A stretch of 64,000 bases of DNA from Candidatus Altimarinota bacterium (GTDB lineage: Bacteria; Cyanobacteriota; Cyanobacteriia; Cyanobacteriales; Microcystaceae): assembly GCA_012031035.1 (NCBI GenBank), contig JAAUUT010000004.1, forward strand, positions 1 through 64,000, written 5' to 3'. The position numbers and the translations under genes are program-made. The first letter of the stretch is position 1. Each line of letters opens with the position of its first letter. A model generated the notes under the pieces. The model searched no databases and had not been told where the DNA came from. It saw only the letters and a list, made by a program, of their open reading frames with translations. Positions 1 through 9,447 of the stretch are shown piece by piece.

Positions 1-1
1 A

Positions 2-151
2 AATAATCTTCGTTTAATCATTCAACCCACTATTTTATTGTGGTTAATTTTTCCTTGGCTAGATGTTTTTCCCTCACGTCGTTTATTGCTGGGATTTCAT
101 CAGCTTATTGAGAGCATGAATCAATTTCAACCCTTTTATTCTTCTGGGTAA
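2..151 (+). CDS. C-terminal fragment of an unidentified protein (cut by window start)
   Basis: An open frame enters from the left edge and stops with TAA at 149-151, giving 49 residues. It has a hydrophobic stretch (ILLWLIFPWL) followed by a basic, then polar tail ending FYSSG. That would suit the last segment of a membrane or secreted protein. The family is not recognisable from so little sequence. Confidence 0.4.
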   Translation, partial: NNLRLIIQPTILLWLIFPWLDVFPSRRLLLGFHQLIESMNQFQPFYSSG

Positions 152-459
152 ACTAACTTATTTATTATGAATTGATTTCGGAGAGTGACAAAAGAGGGTT
201 ATTGATGGATTTGACGCATCAATCGAACGAACAACGCTGTTGGGTTAATGTGCCGGATTTGGATGAGTTTTTATTGATTTAAAAGGTAATAGGCAATAGA
301 TATTATTGAAAATAGAGAGTAGTGCGCTCGTCTCTCTATTTGCACTAATAGTTTATTCATAATCCGATCGACCGGAAAGATATCCACTTGATATCCATTC
401 GATTAAATAAATAAGGATTCTTTCTGGCTATACACACGACCGGAAAGGCTTAAATTCAA
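152..459. other. intergenic stretch with no confident gene
   Basis: About 300 bases without a supportable gene. A 25-codon frame (ATG at 205, TAA at 280-282) exists but has no recognisable family. The decamer GACCGGAAAG occurs twice (369-378 and 438-447). Nothing else stands out. Confidence 0.4.
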
Positions 460-531
460 AGCTGGTGGACAGATTTGAACTGACGACCGCCCGCTTACAA
501 GGCGGGTGCTCTACCACTGAGCTACACCAGC
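460..531 (-). tRNA. tRNA-Thr (anticodon TGT)
   Basis: The reverse complement folds as a complete cloverleaf. The seven-base acceptor arm GCTGGTG pairs with CACCAGC and is followed by a T discriminator. The D arm is GCTC/GAGC. The five-base-pair anticodon arm CCCGC/GCGGG encloses loop CTTGTAA, so the anticodon TGT lies at plus positions 497-499 and reads ACA threonine codons. The T arm carries GTTCAAATC. CCA is not encoded, as is usual in cyanobacteria. Confidence 0.95.
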
Positions 532-591
532 AAAAAAAACACAATTTCCATTATACTTGAGAGTTATTATATTTTCCAAATAATTTAATTT

Positions 592-621
592 TTTATCCCT
601 CTCCTGTAAAAGAGGGATAAA
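592..621. other. perfect 11-bp hairpin between tRNA-Thr and the phytase-like gene
   Basis: TTTATCCCTCT (592-602) is complementary to AGAGGGATAAA (611-621) with an 8-base loop. It lies 80 bases beyond the stop of the minus-strand phytase-like gene. On that strand no T-run follows the stem, so it is not a classic intrinsic terminator. It could be an RNA 3' end or a dispersed repeat. Confidence 0.4.
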
Positions 622-701
622 GGTTGACGGAGTTGTTTCAAAATAGCTTGGCAAGAAATTGAAAGACTGAGACTGGAAAGGAGACTTGTTGGCGATCGCC
701 T

Positions 702-2201
702 TTACATCTTTGAAGAGTAACGGCGCTTGAGAGACAGACTAGCTAATCCTACCAGCAGTAATCCCCCTAAAACAGTTGGTTCTGGAGTCTTTTGAGGTGA
801 AATGAAGTCACCGAGTTCGTCAGCCTTAGCTCTGAACGAATAGAGAAACCCAGGAATTAACTGTTGTCCATCAGGACAAGCACTATCGATCGCAACTTCA
901 GTTGCAGTCGTCCCATTCGTACAGACATCAAATTGTACGTCACTATCGTTTTGAGTAACGCTATAGTCGTTATCTGTTCCCAAAAGAATGCTATGAGAAC
1001 CATCCGCCAGTTTAGGCCCAATTGTCAAGCCTTCTAATTTTTCTGGAAGGACTTGACCTGTTTGAGTTAGAGCGTCGGCAACATCTAAAAAGAGTGATTT
1101 GCTGACGGGGTTGACTCCGCTGGGGAGATTGTTCGTGCCAGCTAAACTGAGATTGCTGACATTAGTTGCTTGGGCTAAATTGATTTTATAGACTCGTTTG
1201 CTGCCAACTGGAGCGCTAGCGGTTGGGTCTTCTACTCCCAGTCCTCGATTGTCGCGTTCTAGTACCAAAAACTCAAGCTCGTTAATGGCTGCGATCGCGC
1301 TGATACCGATGCTGCGACCTTGGTTAGTTGCGCTAAAATCATCTTCAGTGCCAGGGATGCGATCGTTAATTTCTGCAAAACTTTCTAGCTGATAAATATA
1401 TTGAGCGGTGCTTTGACCAGACTTAGTATCGAATTCTACAATTCTTAAATTACGACTGCGCCGTCCGTCATTGTTGGTTCCTTCATTAACTAAAGGATCT
1501 TGCAGCATAGCAAATAGTTTAGAGCCATCTGGACTCATCGCTAAGCCTTCAAAGCCTCGATTGTCTTGACGACCGCTAGTAATGACATCTCGATCCCCTA
1601 CATAATCGAGCGTACCGTCACTTGCCCTAGAAAGTAAATTCGCTGGTGTCTGGAACGATCTCACAAAAGATCCATCGGGACGAAACTCATTCACCGAAGG
1701 CCCATATTCGTCGGATACATAAAAATTGCCGTTAGGTGCAACGACAAATCCTTCGGAATCAAAACTCAAACCTAGCTTACTAGTATCTCCGTTAAGGCGT
1801 TCGGGGTTTAGTCCATTAAAGTTTTCTCCATCTTTGGTAAAGAGAATAGTTTCTAACAAGTTAAAGTTGCTAATTCCCCCAGTTGTGGGATCGACATCGA
1901 GAGAAAACTTTTGCACTCTAGTTTGATAATCGATAACTCCACCGCCAGGGCCGCGATCGCTTAAACCGTAATAAACTTGATTGTGGCGATCGTAATAAAG
2001 GTCGGAAAACATCCCCAAGCGATTGATATTTGCGCCGCCACTACTGCCATTGAGCGGATATAAATCGGGAGTATCTGCGGGAATTGTTACTGAATTGACT
2101 AAAGAGACAGCATGTGCAGGAGCGATGGAGAAAACAATATTTGTTAATGAGAGTGCTAGAGAACATCCTCCCAGAAACAACCAGGATCGCAGTTGGTTCA
2201 T
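702..2201 (-). CDS. phytase-like esterase domain protein with PEP-CTERM anchor
   Basis: 499 residues. A signal peptide (hydrophobic core ending SIAPAHA, about residue 31) precedes a single large domain of the esterase-like activity of phytase family: GMFSDLYYD, YYGLSDRGPGG, EGLAMSPDGSKLFAMLQDPL, ILLGTDNDYSV, a beta-propeller-like pattern. The C-terminus is a PEP-CTERM sorting signal: PEPTVLGG, a hydrophobic helix and the basic tail KRRYSSKM. The protein should be exported and processed or anchored at the envelope by an exosortase. Substrate is unknown; phosphoester hydrolysis is inferred from the family only. It appears to be a single-gene unit with its promoter above 2201. Confidence 0.8.
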   Translation of the reverse strand: MNQLRSWLFLGGCSLALSLTNIVFSIAPAHAVSLVNSVTIPADTPDLYPLNGSSGGANINRLGMFSDLYYDRHNQVYYGLSDRGPGGGVIDYQTRVQKFSLDVDPTTGGISNFNLLETILFTKDGENFNGLNPERLNGDTSKLGLSFDSEGFVVAPNGNFYVSDEYGPSVNEFRPDGSFVRSFQTPANLLSRASDGTLDYVGDRDVITSGRQDNRGFEGLAMSPDGSKLFAMLQDPLVNEGTNNDGRRSRNLRIVEFDTKSGQSTAQYIYQLESFAEINDRIPGTEDDFSATNQGRSIGISAIAAINELEFLVLERDNRGLGVEDPTASAPVGSKRVYKINLAQATNVSNLSLAGTNNLPSGVNPVSKSLFLDVADALTQTGQVLPEKLEGLTIGPKLADGSHSILLGTDNDYSVTQNDSDVQFDVCTNGTTATEVAIDSACPDGQQLIPGFLYSFRAKADELGDFISPQKTPEPTVLGGLLLVGLASLSLKRRYSSKM

Positions 2202-2398
2202 TTCGATACAGACACTGGAAAAGTTTGCATTCTTAGCATTAGCTTTTGAGATTAAGATGATGCTAAGAAATGGTTAATTCAGCCGAAAAAATGATGAATA
2301 TTTAATGAAGTTATCCAATTAATTTTTAATTTGCAAATAAAAGACGAGGATATAAAACAGCAGTGAATTATTATTCATTTCTCACTCACCTGTGTAAT

Positions 2399-4762
2399 TT
2401 ATAAATGTAAGTTTTTACGATCGCTTTGCCAGAGAATATAGATAGTTGTGCCGATTCCCGGAAGAATTAAAGCGATAACCGCAGGAATCAGAGGAACGAT
2501 CGCGCAAGTTTGTAGCAAAATAATAAAACTAATTCCGTAGACGCTAATAATTAAAGCGCTTACTATCCCCAATCCAATCAAAGAAGGAAAGCGCCATAAC
2601 AACGCGATCGCAATCGAAGCACACATAAAAATCCAGATTGCATCTACCCACTGAGGAAAAAATCGTAATAGCGGTCGTCCATCTTCAACTGCACTAAGTA
2701 ACTGAGAAACCATTTGCGTTTGTAAGATTAAACCGCGAATTTCTTGGTTGTAAGGCGTTGCGATCTCATCTTTTGCAAGGGTGGGATCGGTTACGCCAAT
2801 GAGAATGATGCGATCGCGAATTAATTGAGGATCGACTTTTCCTTGTAAAACCTCTGTCGCGGTAACTCGTCTGGCAATTTCGTCGATAGAAGTGTATGAG
2901 CGATAATTGAGTAAGATTTGATGTCCCTGCGTTTGTTCGGGTTGTTGATAAAATCCATTAAAAGAAGTTAAGACGCTAAAGCGATAGGGTTTGCGATCGG
3001 GGTTAGCAAATTCCCAAGTATTCATATTGGGAAAGTTGAGGGAATATCCTTTTGCTTCGAGATAGCGATAGGCAAGTTTGGTACTGAGGGCGTAGAATGC
3101 TAGACACAGAGAGCGATCTGGCGGATCGACGGCGAGTAGATGGCGGCGCACAATGCCATCGGAATCTTTAACGACATCAATAAAACCCGTTTGTGCTGAT
3201 GAGTTTCTCGTTGGCGAGGCGATACCAGGATCGCTATTACTAGGATGAGAACAAGGAGGAAGGATATTTTTTATTTTTGCTTGAGATATTTTACTAACGC
3301 TTGCCATCCTTCTCCTACGGGGCGATCGCGAATGATATCGATGCCGATTCCTAGCGGTTGGTGGCGGTTGAGTTGTTGTAGGAGACGCATTAAGGTGCGA
3401 TCGCTAAGGGGATATTCACCCCCCAAAGCGCTTGTATCTGCTTGGGTGACTTCGACGATTAGTAATCGTTCGTCTCGTCCTTCCGAACTCGATTTGATGG
3501 CGGTTTTGAGTTGTAGGAGGCGATCGAAGCTTTTCAATTCCCATTCTTGATATAAACCTAGCGCCCGTCCTCCCATGACTGCTAAGGTACAAGCTAAACT
3601 AGCTAAGATAACCGCTTGCCAAGAATTTTTAGCTTTAATTTTGGGTGCTGGTTTTTGACACAAGTCTTTCCAAGTAGGCGGAGTATGGGCGGGATTTTGG
3701 AAAATGACGGGCAACCAACTCGCCCCAGGAAATTGCCCTTCGATGCCTTGTAATCGTTCTCGTGCCTTGCGTACAGCAACATCAAAAGGTTGATCGTCAG
3801 AAAATTCGTTTAAGAAATATTTTAAAAATGCTTGTGCTACGCGATCGCTAACGGGTTCGCGCATGACAATAATTTGAGGGATGTTTAAATCTGCTAATTG
3901 TCGCGCCAATCCTAACCCATTGCACGAGTTAAATATTGCTAGTTGCAATCCTCGTTCGATCGCTTCTATTAGAGCATTTTTCAACTGTGGGATCGAGATG
4001 CTTTCTTGAGGATTAATAAAAATTTGTCCGCTATCGCCGCCTTCGTGGGTTAAACTATGTCCGGCAAAAAATAAGATGTCCCATCCTTGTTTGTGCCACA
4101 ATTGTTCGGATACTTCTTGGCGATCGGGTTCGGGCAAAAAAACGGTTGTTGCATCGGGTAAATTTTTTAATAAAGCTCGATCTGTTTCTACATCAATTCC
4201 TGTAGAATCGCCTAAAATTGCTAAAATTCTGACTTTTTGAGCGGGTTTTCTAATCTTTGTTGCAGAATCGAAATTGAGGGGACTAAACGAAACTTCTGCT
4301 AATCGATAATCTCGGAAAAAAACGCCAGGTGTGCCAAGGAATTTTTCTGAGACAATCGTCTTCTGTTTGAATAATAAAACGAATGGCTTGACTCGGCTCT
4401 AATTGTTTTTGGAGTGGGAGATAAATGTCTCTAAATTCTTCTGCATCTAACCAGCGATCGATCCGATTTTGTAATTCTTGGCAAAGGTCTTCAAAATCAG
4501 CATCGGAAACGTGAGTTACATCGGTTTCATCAATACTAATTAAGTTTTTTTCTCCGCGAACATTTAGCGATCGCGCTTGATAAAGTAATTCATATAATAA
4601 TTGCCAACGGCGATAGCAATCGATTAGTTCGGGGTTCTGCGGCAAGCTTCCTGTATATTGTCTGGATTGGGCATTATCTTCGGATTGCAGTTGGGCAGTA
4701 ACAAAAGGAAATCCCTCCTGTAAGTTGCCTCTTCCCAGATTTAATATAACTAGTTTACTCAT
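2399..4762 (-). CDS. CHAT-CHASE2 protein (two homopolymer frameshifts)
   Basis: Three overlapping minus-strand frames (4283-4762, 3271-4137 extended upstream, 2399-3307) form one protein. The N-terminal part leads to PWHTWRFF. A run of seven A at 4316-4322, one too many, then breaks the frame; with six, translation continues RDYRLAEVSFSPLNF. Next comes a CHAT (caspase-like) domain with LFFAGHSLT holding the candidate catalytic His and FNSCNGLG holding the Cys. After one membrane segment follows a CHASE2 sensor region (ELKSFDRLLQL, LSDRTLMRLLQQL, GIGIDIIRD). A second break, one A short near 3285, precedes DPGIASP and the rest of CHASE2, then C-terminal membrane helices. Both breaks are in base runs, so the gene may be intact in the organism. 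It probably senses an extracytoplasmic cue and acts through a cytoplasmic peptidase; the effector role is inferred. It is the last gene of the sigma-DUF1822-CHAT run. Confidence 0.75.
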
Positions 4763-4881
4763 AAAAAATTTCTGGAATTTTATTGCGATCGCCCTTTATC
4801 AGTGACCAGTTACCAGTGACCAGTTAGCAAAGACAATGAGGAAGATTGACTCCTGAACAACCAAACTCCTAAACTCCTGAA

Positions 4882-6105
4882 TTACTGTATCTGGAAATCT
4901 TCTATAATACTAAAATCATCTAAAGCGACTTGAATTTTAAAGTTAATTCCAATCGGACAAGTAAAACGTTTCAGTTGAATCATATTATCTTGAATTCTTG
5001 CTTCAGATTCTTGCAGCATATCTCCCGAAGTGGAAAGTAATGCTAGTTTAATTTTGTGGGGAAGATAAGTTTGTCCGTTTGCGGGATAAAGTTGTACGCG
5101 GATACCAACTTTTTCATCGGTTTCTTGCGTTAAACCAACGAGTAAAGCAACCGATCTATCGCCTAATTGTACGCCCAGATCGATTAATTTAACTCCTTCA
5201 ACTGCGACTTGTCTGACTTCTTTAAGTTTTTGTCCTTGTCGGAAACTATAAGCTAAATTGTCTGAATTATTATTAAGGAATGCCTCTATAGATTGCCAAC
5301 CTGATTCAAAAGACGATCGCAACCATTGCACGGGATTAATTGCAGTTTGATGAGATATTTCCGAAAAATGTATGCGTCGTTGGTACAATTGTTGCCTAAA
5401 AATATCGTTTGCTAATAATGCTGCCCATTGGATAAAAGGAACCTCTAATCTAGGAGAATAAGGGGTATTTTGTTGTAGTTTTTCGATTAAACTTGTTGCT
5501 TCAACCGATGTTAGAGAAGGTAAAGATTTAACCTGTGGTTTTTGACTCGGATACAGTTCACTCGCCACCCACAAGACGCTTAAATCTTCAATTAAATCCT
5601 CTGTATCTATTGAATAAGTTTCGTCAGCGCGATCGCAAGTTCCTCGCTCGCGCAATTGTTCGTAGGTAGTATATCCCCAGATTTGTAGATAACTTTCTTC
5701 TAAATTAACCTCAACTGCCAGATAATAATTACCTGCCCAATGGGGAATTTCTAACCACTCTCGCGGAACGCGAAATTCACTCGAATAACTTTGTTCGCTA
5801 GGAAGTAAAACGAGTCGCGTTTGTCCTAGTTGAATTGCTCCTCCATTAACCATTTCCCAAATACTAGAAAGAGATTCTAAGGAAGGTAAAATAGCAGGTT
5901 TTTCTTGTCTATCTAATTCAGTTTCAAGATAAGACAAAAATAAATTCAAACACAGACAATTGAGATAGGCATTCCAACGAGCAGAAGCATTAGAATAACT
6001 TTGGTTTTGCGTTTGTTGCCAAGCTTTTTCTCGGTCTTCGCTCGTAAATTCTATCAATAATTGCTCTGGATAAATAAATGCTAAATCGTCAATAGTAGCC
6101 ATCAT
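4882..6105 (-). CDS. DUF1822 family protein
   Basis: 407 residues that begin IDDLAFIYPEQLLIEF, the usual opening of cyanobacterial DUF1822 proteins. Further family-like blocks are ARWNAYLNCLCLNLFLSYL near residue 45, LPSEQSYSSEFRVPREWLEIP, NYYLAVEVNLEESYLQIWGYTTYEQL and the C-terminal VGIRVQLYPANGQTYLP. No signal peptide or membrane helix is apparent, so it should be cytoplasmic. The function of the family is unknown. The gene lies between a sigma-like gene (19 bases upstream) and the CHAT-CHASE2 gene (119 bases downstream) on the same strand, so co-transcription is likely. The start could be either of two adjacent Met codons. Confidence 0.85.
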   Translation of the reverse strand: MMATIDDLAFIYPEQLLIEFTSEDREKAWQQTQNQSYSNASARWNAYLNCLCLNLFLSYLETELDRQEKPAILPSLESLSSIWEMVNGGAIQLGQTRLVLLPSEQSYSSEFRVPREWLEIPHWAGNYYLAVEVNLEESYLQIWGYTTYEQLRERGTCDRADETYSIDTEDLIEDLSVLWVASELYPSQKPQVKSLPSLTSVEATSLIEKLQQNTPYSPRLEVPFIQWAALLANDIFRQQLYQRRIHFSEISHQTAINPVQWLRSSFESGWQSIEAFLNNNSDNLAYSFRQGQKLKEVRQVAVEGVKLIDLGVQLGDRSVALLVGLTQETDEKVGIRVQLYPANGQTYLPHKIKLALLSTSGDMLQESEARIQDNMIQLKRFTCPIGINFKIQVALDDFSIIEDFQIQ

Positions 6106-6123
6106 GAAATTATCTCCTGGTAA

Positions 6124-7712
6124 TTAATATAATATTGCTGTATTTTCTTGGAAGCACATTTCGATAAAATTTTCAATGCTTTCGTTAGAAGATTTAAAAA
6201 TAGATAATGAAATCTGTAATTTTTGTTCGATTTTTCCAGCAAATCGAACTTTAATTTTTTGTTTAATTCTATCAGTTTCATCAAGATTAAGTTTCTCTTT
6301 AGGCATTGCTTTCAACTCCTCAAAATGATGTTTTAAAATAGATTTTTCTTGGCGATCAACTTCTTTAGTAATAATCTCCCATAAAATTTCTTCAAAAAAT
6401 TCACGACTATAAAATTTTAAATATTCTTTGATATAGCTTAAGTTATTATCAATGATTTGATTGATATCTTTTTCACTTAATGTTTGCTGTTTATACTTTT
6501 TAAAAGTAAATTGCGATAAATTTTTTAAAATGATTTTTTGATAACCTTGAAATTTGCGAGCAACTTGATATTGTTTGCTTAAATTTAGAATGCCCAAAAA
6601 ATCTTCTTGGTTAATTCCCAAGCCCAACCAAAGGAGTAAAGATTGTTTGGCAAGATTATCTAAAGCTTCTAATTCTTGTAAGATAATCTTTCTAAATTCC
6701 ATTAATTCATTATTTGTTTCTTGCTTGACAACAGACTCTAAGGGATTGGAAGTAAAATCTACAATTGTTCCAGTTCCTGGTTCTTCTATAGAGATCGATT
6801 TTAAATTAGTTTTGTTTCTAACAGCTTGGACGCAAACTGCTAGCATTTTTTGAATATCTTGAGCGCTAGCTATTTACTTTGAATTCCCAATCGTTTAATT
6901 TGTTGATTGTATCGTTTAGCGATCTGGCTGAGTTGGCGATCGTCAAGTGGGGTTGTTTGAGGCTTTTTACTTCGAGTTCCGTCGCTACTTGTTGCAGGAT
7001 AAAGTTCTTCAAATAATTCTTTAAAGGATTGCAATACTAAACTATATAATTCTATTTCATGTCGAGAATATTGATTAACCTTCAGAATATTTTCTAATTC
7101 TTTTTTGTCGAGATTGCGCAATAAACCATTATCAGAGAGCTTAATTGATTTTGATTTTAATTCTTTGGCAATTTGATTTTTTATAACTCGTTTGAGCGTG
7201 TTGAAAGCATAACCTTCAAGGGAAGAACGATCTTGAAAATCAAACCCTTTAAAAATTTTAGTTGGCTGATAGATGGAAATACAGGCAATCGTAAAACAGT
7301 CTTCTATAGAATAATGCAGATCGATATTATTAGACGATCTAAACATTTGATTGATTTTGATAGCAGCGTGCCAACAAACCGATTGTAAATAGTTAAAAAA
7401 TAGTTCCTGACAAATTTTTAAATAAACAAGATAAAGATTAATTAAAAATTCATAAGATACGCTCTTGACCAAAAGACGATAAATTTTATGCGCTCCCAAA
7501 AACGATTTTAGAAAAGAACGGGCCCAATCTTCCGAACTGTTATTTGGAGAGGTTTCGACGAGATATTCCATAATACTTCGCAAAATTCGATTAGATTCTC
7601 GAATAGGGGCAATGTAAGCACTTCCAACTCGATCTTTTAGATAAATGCGTCTAGAAAATCGATCGATCATTTGTTCGGGATCTTGCATTGATATCGTTGC
7701 TTGGTTTGCCAA
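6124..7712 (-). CDS. sigma-70-like regulatory protein (one frameshift)
   Basis: The upstream frame (6870-7712) and downstream frame (6124-6846) read as one protein if one A is added to the AAA run near 6870: LGIQSK then continues IASAQDIQKMLAVCVQAVRN without a stop. The first part has a region-2-like core (FTIACISIYQPTKIFKGFDFQDRSSLEGYAFNTLKRVIKNQIAKEL). The second has a region-4-like segment (LAKQSLLLWLGLGINQEDFLGILNLSKQYQVARKFQ) that suits a helix-turn-helix. The family is a divergent sigma-70 type of cyanobacteria, so -35 and -10 recognition is expected but not shown. It heads the cassette with DUF1822 and CHAT-CHASE2 and may direct its own transcription. Confidence 0.65.
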
Positions 7713-7986
7713 GTTCCTCTAGAGGTGTGCCGATAATTAAGTAGATCGACAGTATATAACATATCTTTTAGGCATTTTTAGTAAGCTTAACGTCTACTAA
7801 AATGTTGGGGAGGCGATCGCGATAATATGCAGAAAAAGTCTTAAATTATCGAAAATTTATTTTGACGAGCGTAAAAATCCAACTTACGGCTCTAGTTGAA
7901 TAAAAGATCGCCAAATAATTACGAATTATGTTGACCCTTTGTTAAAAAAGTAAAGTCTAAACAGCAGAACCGACCTGGAGAAAACT

Positions 7987-9393
7987 ATGCTAGAAGATAG
8001 GCCTCAAGCACCAGAAATCTCAACTAAGCTTCCTCCACGTCCTCAAATGCCTCGATTTCTGCGGACGCTTAAGCTAATTTTTCGTCCCATCGATTATTTA
8101 GATGATTATGGAAAACGCTACGGAGATTTCTTTAGCGTTGGTAATGACGAAAATCCTTTTGTGTACGTCAGTAATCCTCAAGCAATTCAAGAAATTTTTA
8201 CAATTGATGCTTATCAATTCGATACTGCCATGCGGGGAGGAATCTTATACTTGTTGCTAGGGGCAAATTCGCTCCTAGCTCTCGATGGTACAAGACATCA
8301 ACGGGAAAGACGATTGCTGATGCCACCGTTTCACGGCGATCGCATCCGAACTTACAATCAACTTATCTGCGAGATTACCCAACAAGTCACCGCTGCTTGG
8401 CAAGTGGGCAAACCCTTCAAAGTCCGTTCCTTCATGCAAGAGATTACCTTAAGCGTTATCTTAAAAGCGGTATTTGGTTTGCAAGAAGGAGAACGTCTCA
8501 GACAACTGCGACAACTGCTGAGTTCGATGATGGACTCGATTGGTTCTCCTGCAAGTGCCACTATGATTTTCTTTCCCATACTGCAAAAAGATTGGGGCGA
8601 GTGGAGTCCGTGGGGACGTTTTTTACGGCAAAAAGCAGAAGTAGATCGCTTATTATATGAAGAGATACGCGATCGCCGCACGCAAAATCGTTTCGACGGG
8701 GATGATATTCTAACCTTACTCATGTCTGCTCGCGACGAAGACGGTCAACCGATGACAGACCAAGAGTTGCGAGACGAATTGATGACGCTTTTGGTCGCCG
8801 GACACGAAACCACTGCTTCTGCGCTATCTTGGGCATTATATTGGATTCATTCTCTTCCCCAAGTACGGGAAAAATTGCTATTAGAACTAGCCAATCTCCC
8901 CGATAAAACCGATCTTAATGCTATCTCTCGACTGCCTTATCTAACTGCCGTTTGTCAAGAAACCCTGCGCATTTATCCCATTGCAGTATTTGTCGTTCCG
9001 CGCGTTCTCAAAGAACCGCTAACGATAATGGGATACCATTTTAAAGCAGGTACGGTATTAGCTCCCTGCATCTATCTAACCCACCATCGCGAAGATTTAT
9101 ACCCCGAACCCAAGCAATTTAAGCCAGAACGCTTTTTAGAGCGACAATTCTCACCTTACGAATATTTCCCCTTTGGCGGAAGCAATCGCCGTTGCATCGG
9201 CATGGCATTAGCGATGATGGAAATGAAGGTAGTATTGGCAACGATTTTATCTCGTTTTGACTTAGCCTTGACAGATAATCGTCCCCTCAAACCCGTTCGT
9301 CGCGGTTTAACCGTTGCTGCACCCGGTAGTTTGCGAATGGTAGCGATCGCAGAAGTCGAAAGCCTTTTTGAAGGCAGAAGGAATCAATCATGA
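7987..9393 (+). CDS. cytochrome P450 (CYP110-like)
   Basis: 468 residues, full length for a soluble bacterial P450. The I-helix oxygen-activation motif is AGHETTAS (about residue 271), the K-helix ExxR is ETLR (about 325), and the heme-binding loop FPFGGSNRRCIG places the cysteine ligand at residue 403. The N-terminus (PPRPQMPRF, then DYLDDYGKRYGDFFSVG) resembles the CYP110 group, whose members oxidise fatty acids, alkanes or terpenoids; the substrate here is not known. A GGAG ribosome site precedes the ATG. Neither a ferredoxin nor a reductase gene is adjacent, so the redox partner must be encoded elsewhere. Confidence 0.9.
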   Translation: MLEDRPQAPEISTKLPPRPQMPRFLRTLKLIFRPIDYLDDYGKRYGDFFSVGNDENPFVYVSNPQAIQEIFTIDAYQFDTAMRGGILYLLLGANSLLALDGTRHQRERRLLMPPFHGDRIRTYNQLICEITQQVTAAWQVGKPFKVRSFMQEITLSVILKAVFGLQEGERLRQLRQLLSSMMDSIGSPASATMIFFPILQKDWGEWSPWGRFLRQKAEVDRLLYEEIRDRRTQNRFDGDDILTLLMSARDEDGQPMTDQELRDELMTLLVAGHETTASALSWALYWIHSLPQVREKLLLELANLPDKTDLNAISRLPYLTAVCQETLRIYPIAVFVVPRVLKEPLTIMGYHFKAGTVLAPCIYLTHHREDLYPEPKQFKPERFLERQFSPYEYFPFGGSNRRCIGMALAMMEMKVVLATILSRFDLALTDNRPLKPVRRGLTVAAPGSLRMVAIAEVESLFEGRRNQS

Positions 9394-9405
9394 GTTCAAA
9401 ATTTT

Positions 9406-9440
9406 CATAATTCATAATTCATAATTCATAATTCATAATT
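9406..9440. repeat. heptanucleotide tandem repeat, five copies of CATAATT
   Basis: Five exact head-to-tail copies of CATAATT fill the 54-base gap between the convergent P450 and ppk genes. Heptamer arrays of this sort are the STRR class of cyanobacterial repeats. Similar units appear near 42295-42335. Confidence 0.85.
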
Positions 9441-9447
9441 CCACTGA

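Noticed and set aside
205-282. 25-codon frame between the left-edge gene and tRNA-Thr
   Set aside because: Too short, no recognisable family, no clear ribosome site.
592-621. Intrinsic terminator for the phytase-like gene
   Set aside because: The stem is strong, but no T-run follows on the transcribed strand, so kept only as a hairpin.
1198-2277. Plus-strand open frames inside the phytase-like gene
   Set aside because: Antisense shadows of a gene with clear family motifs, low-complexity Ser/Arg composition.
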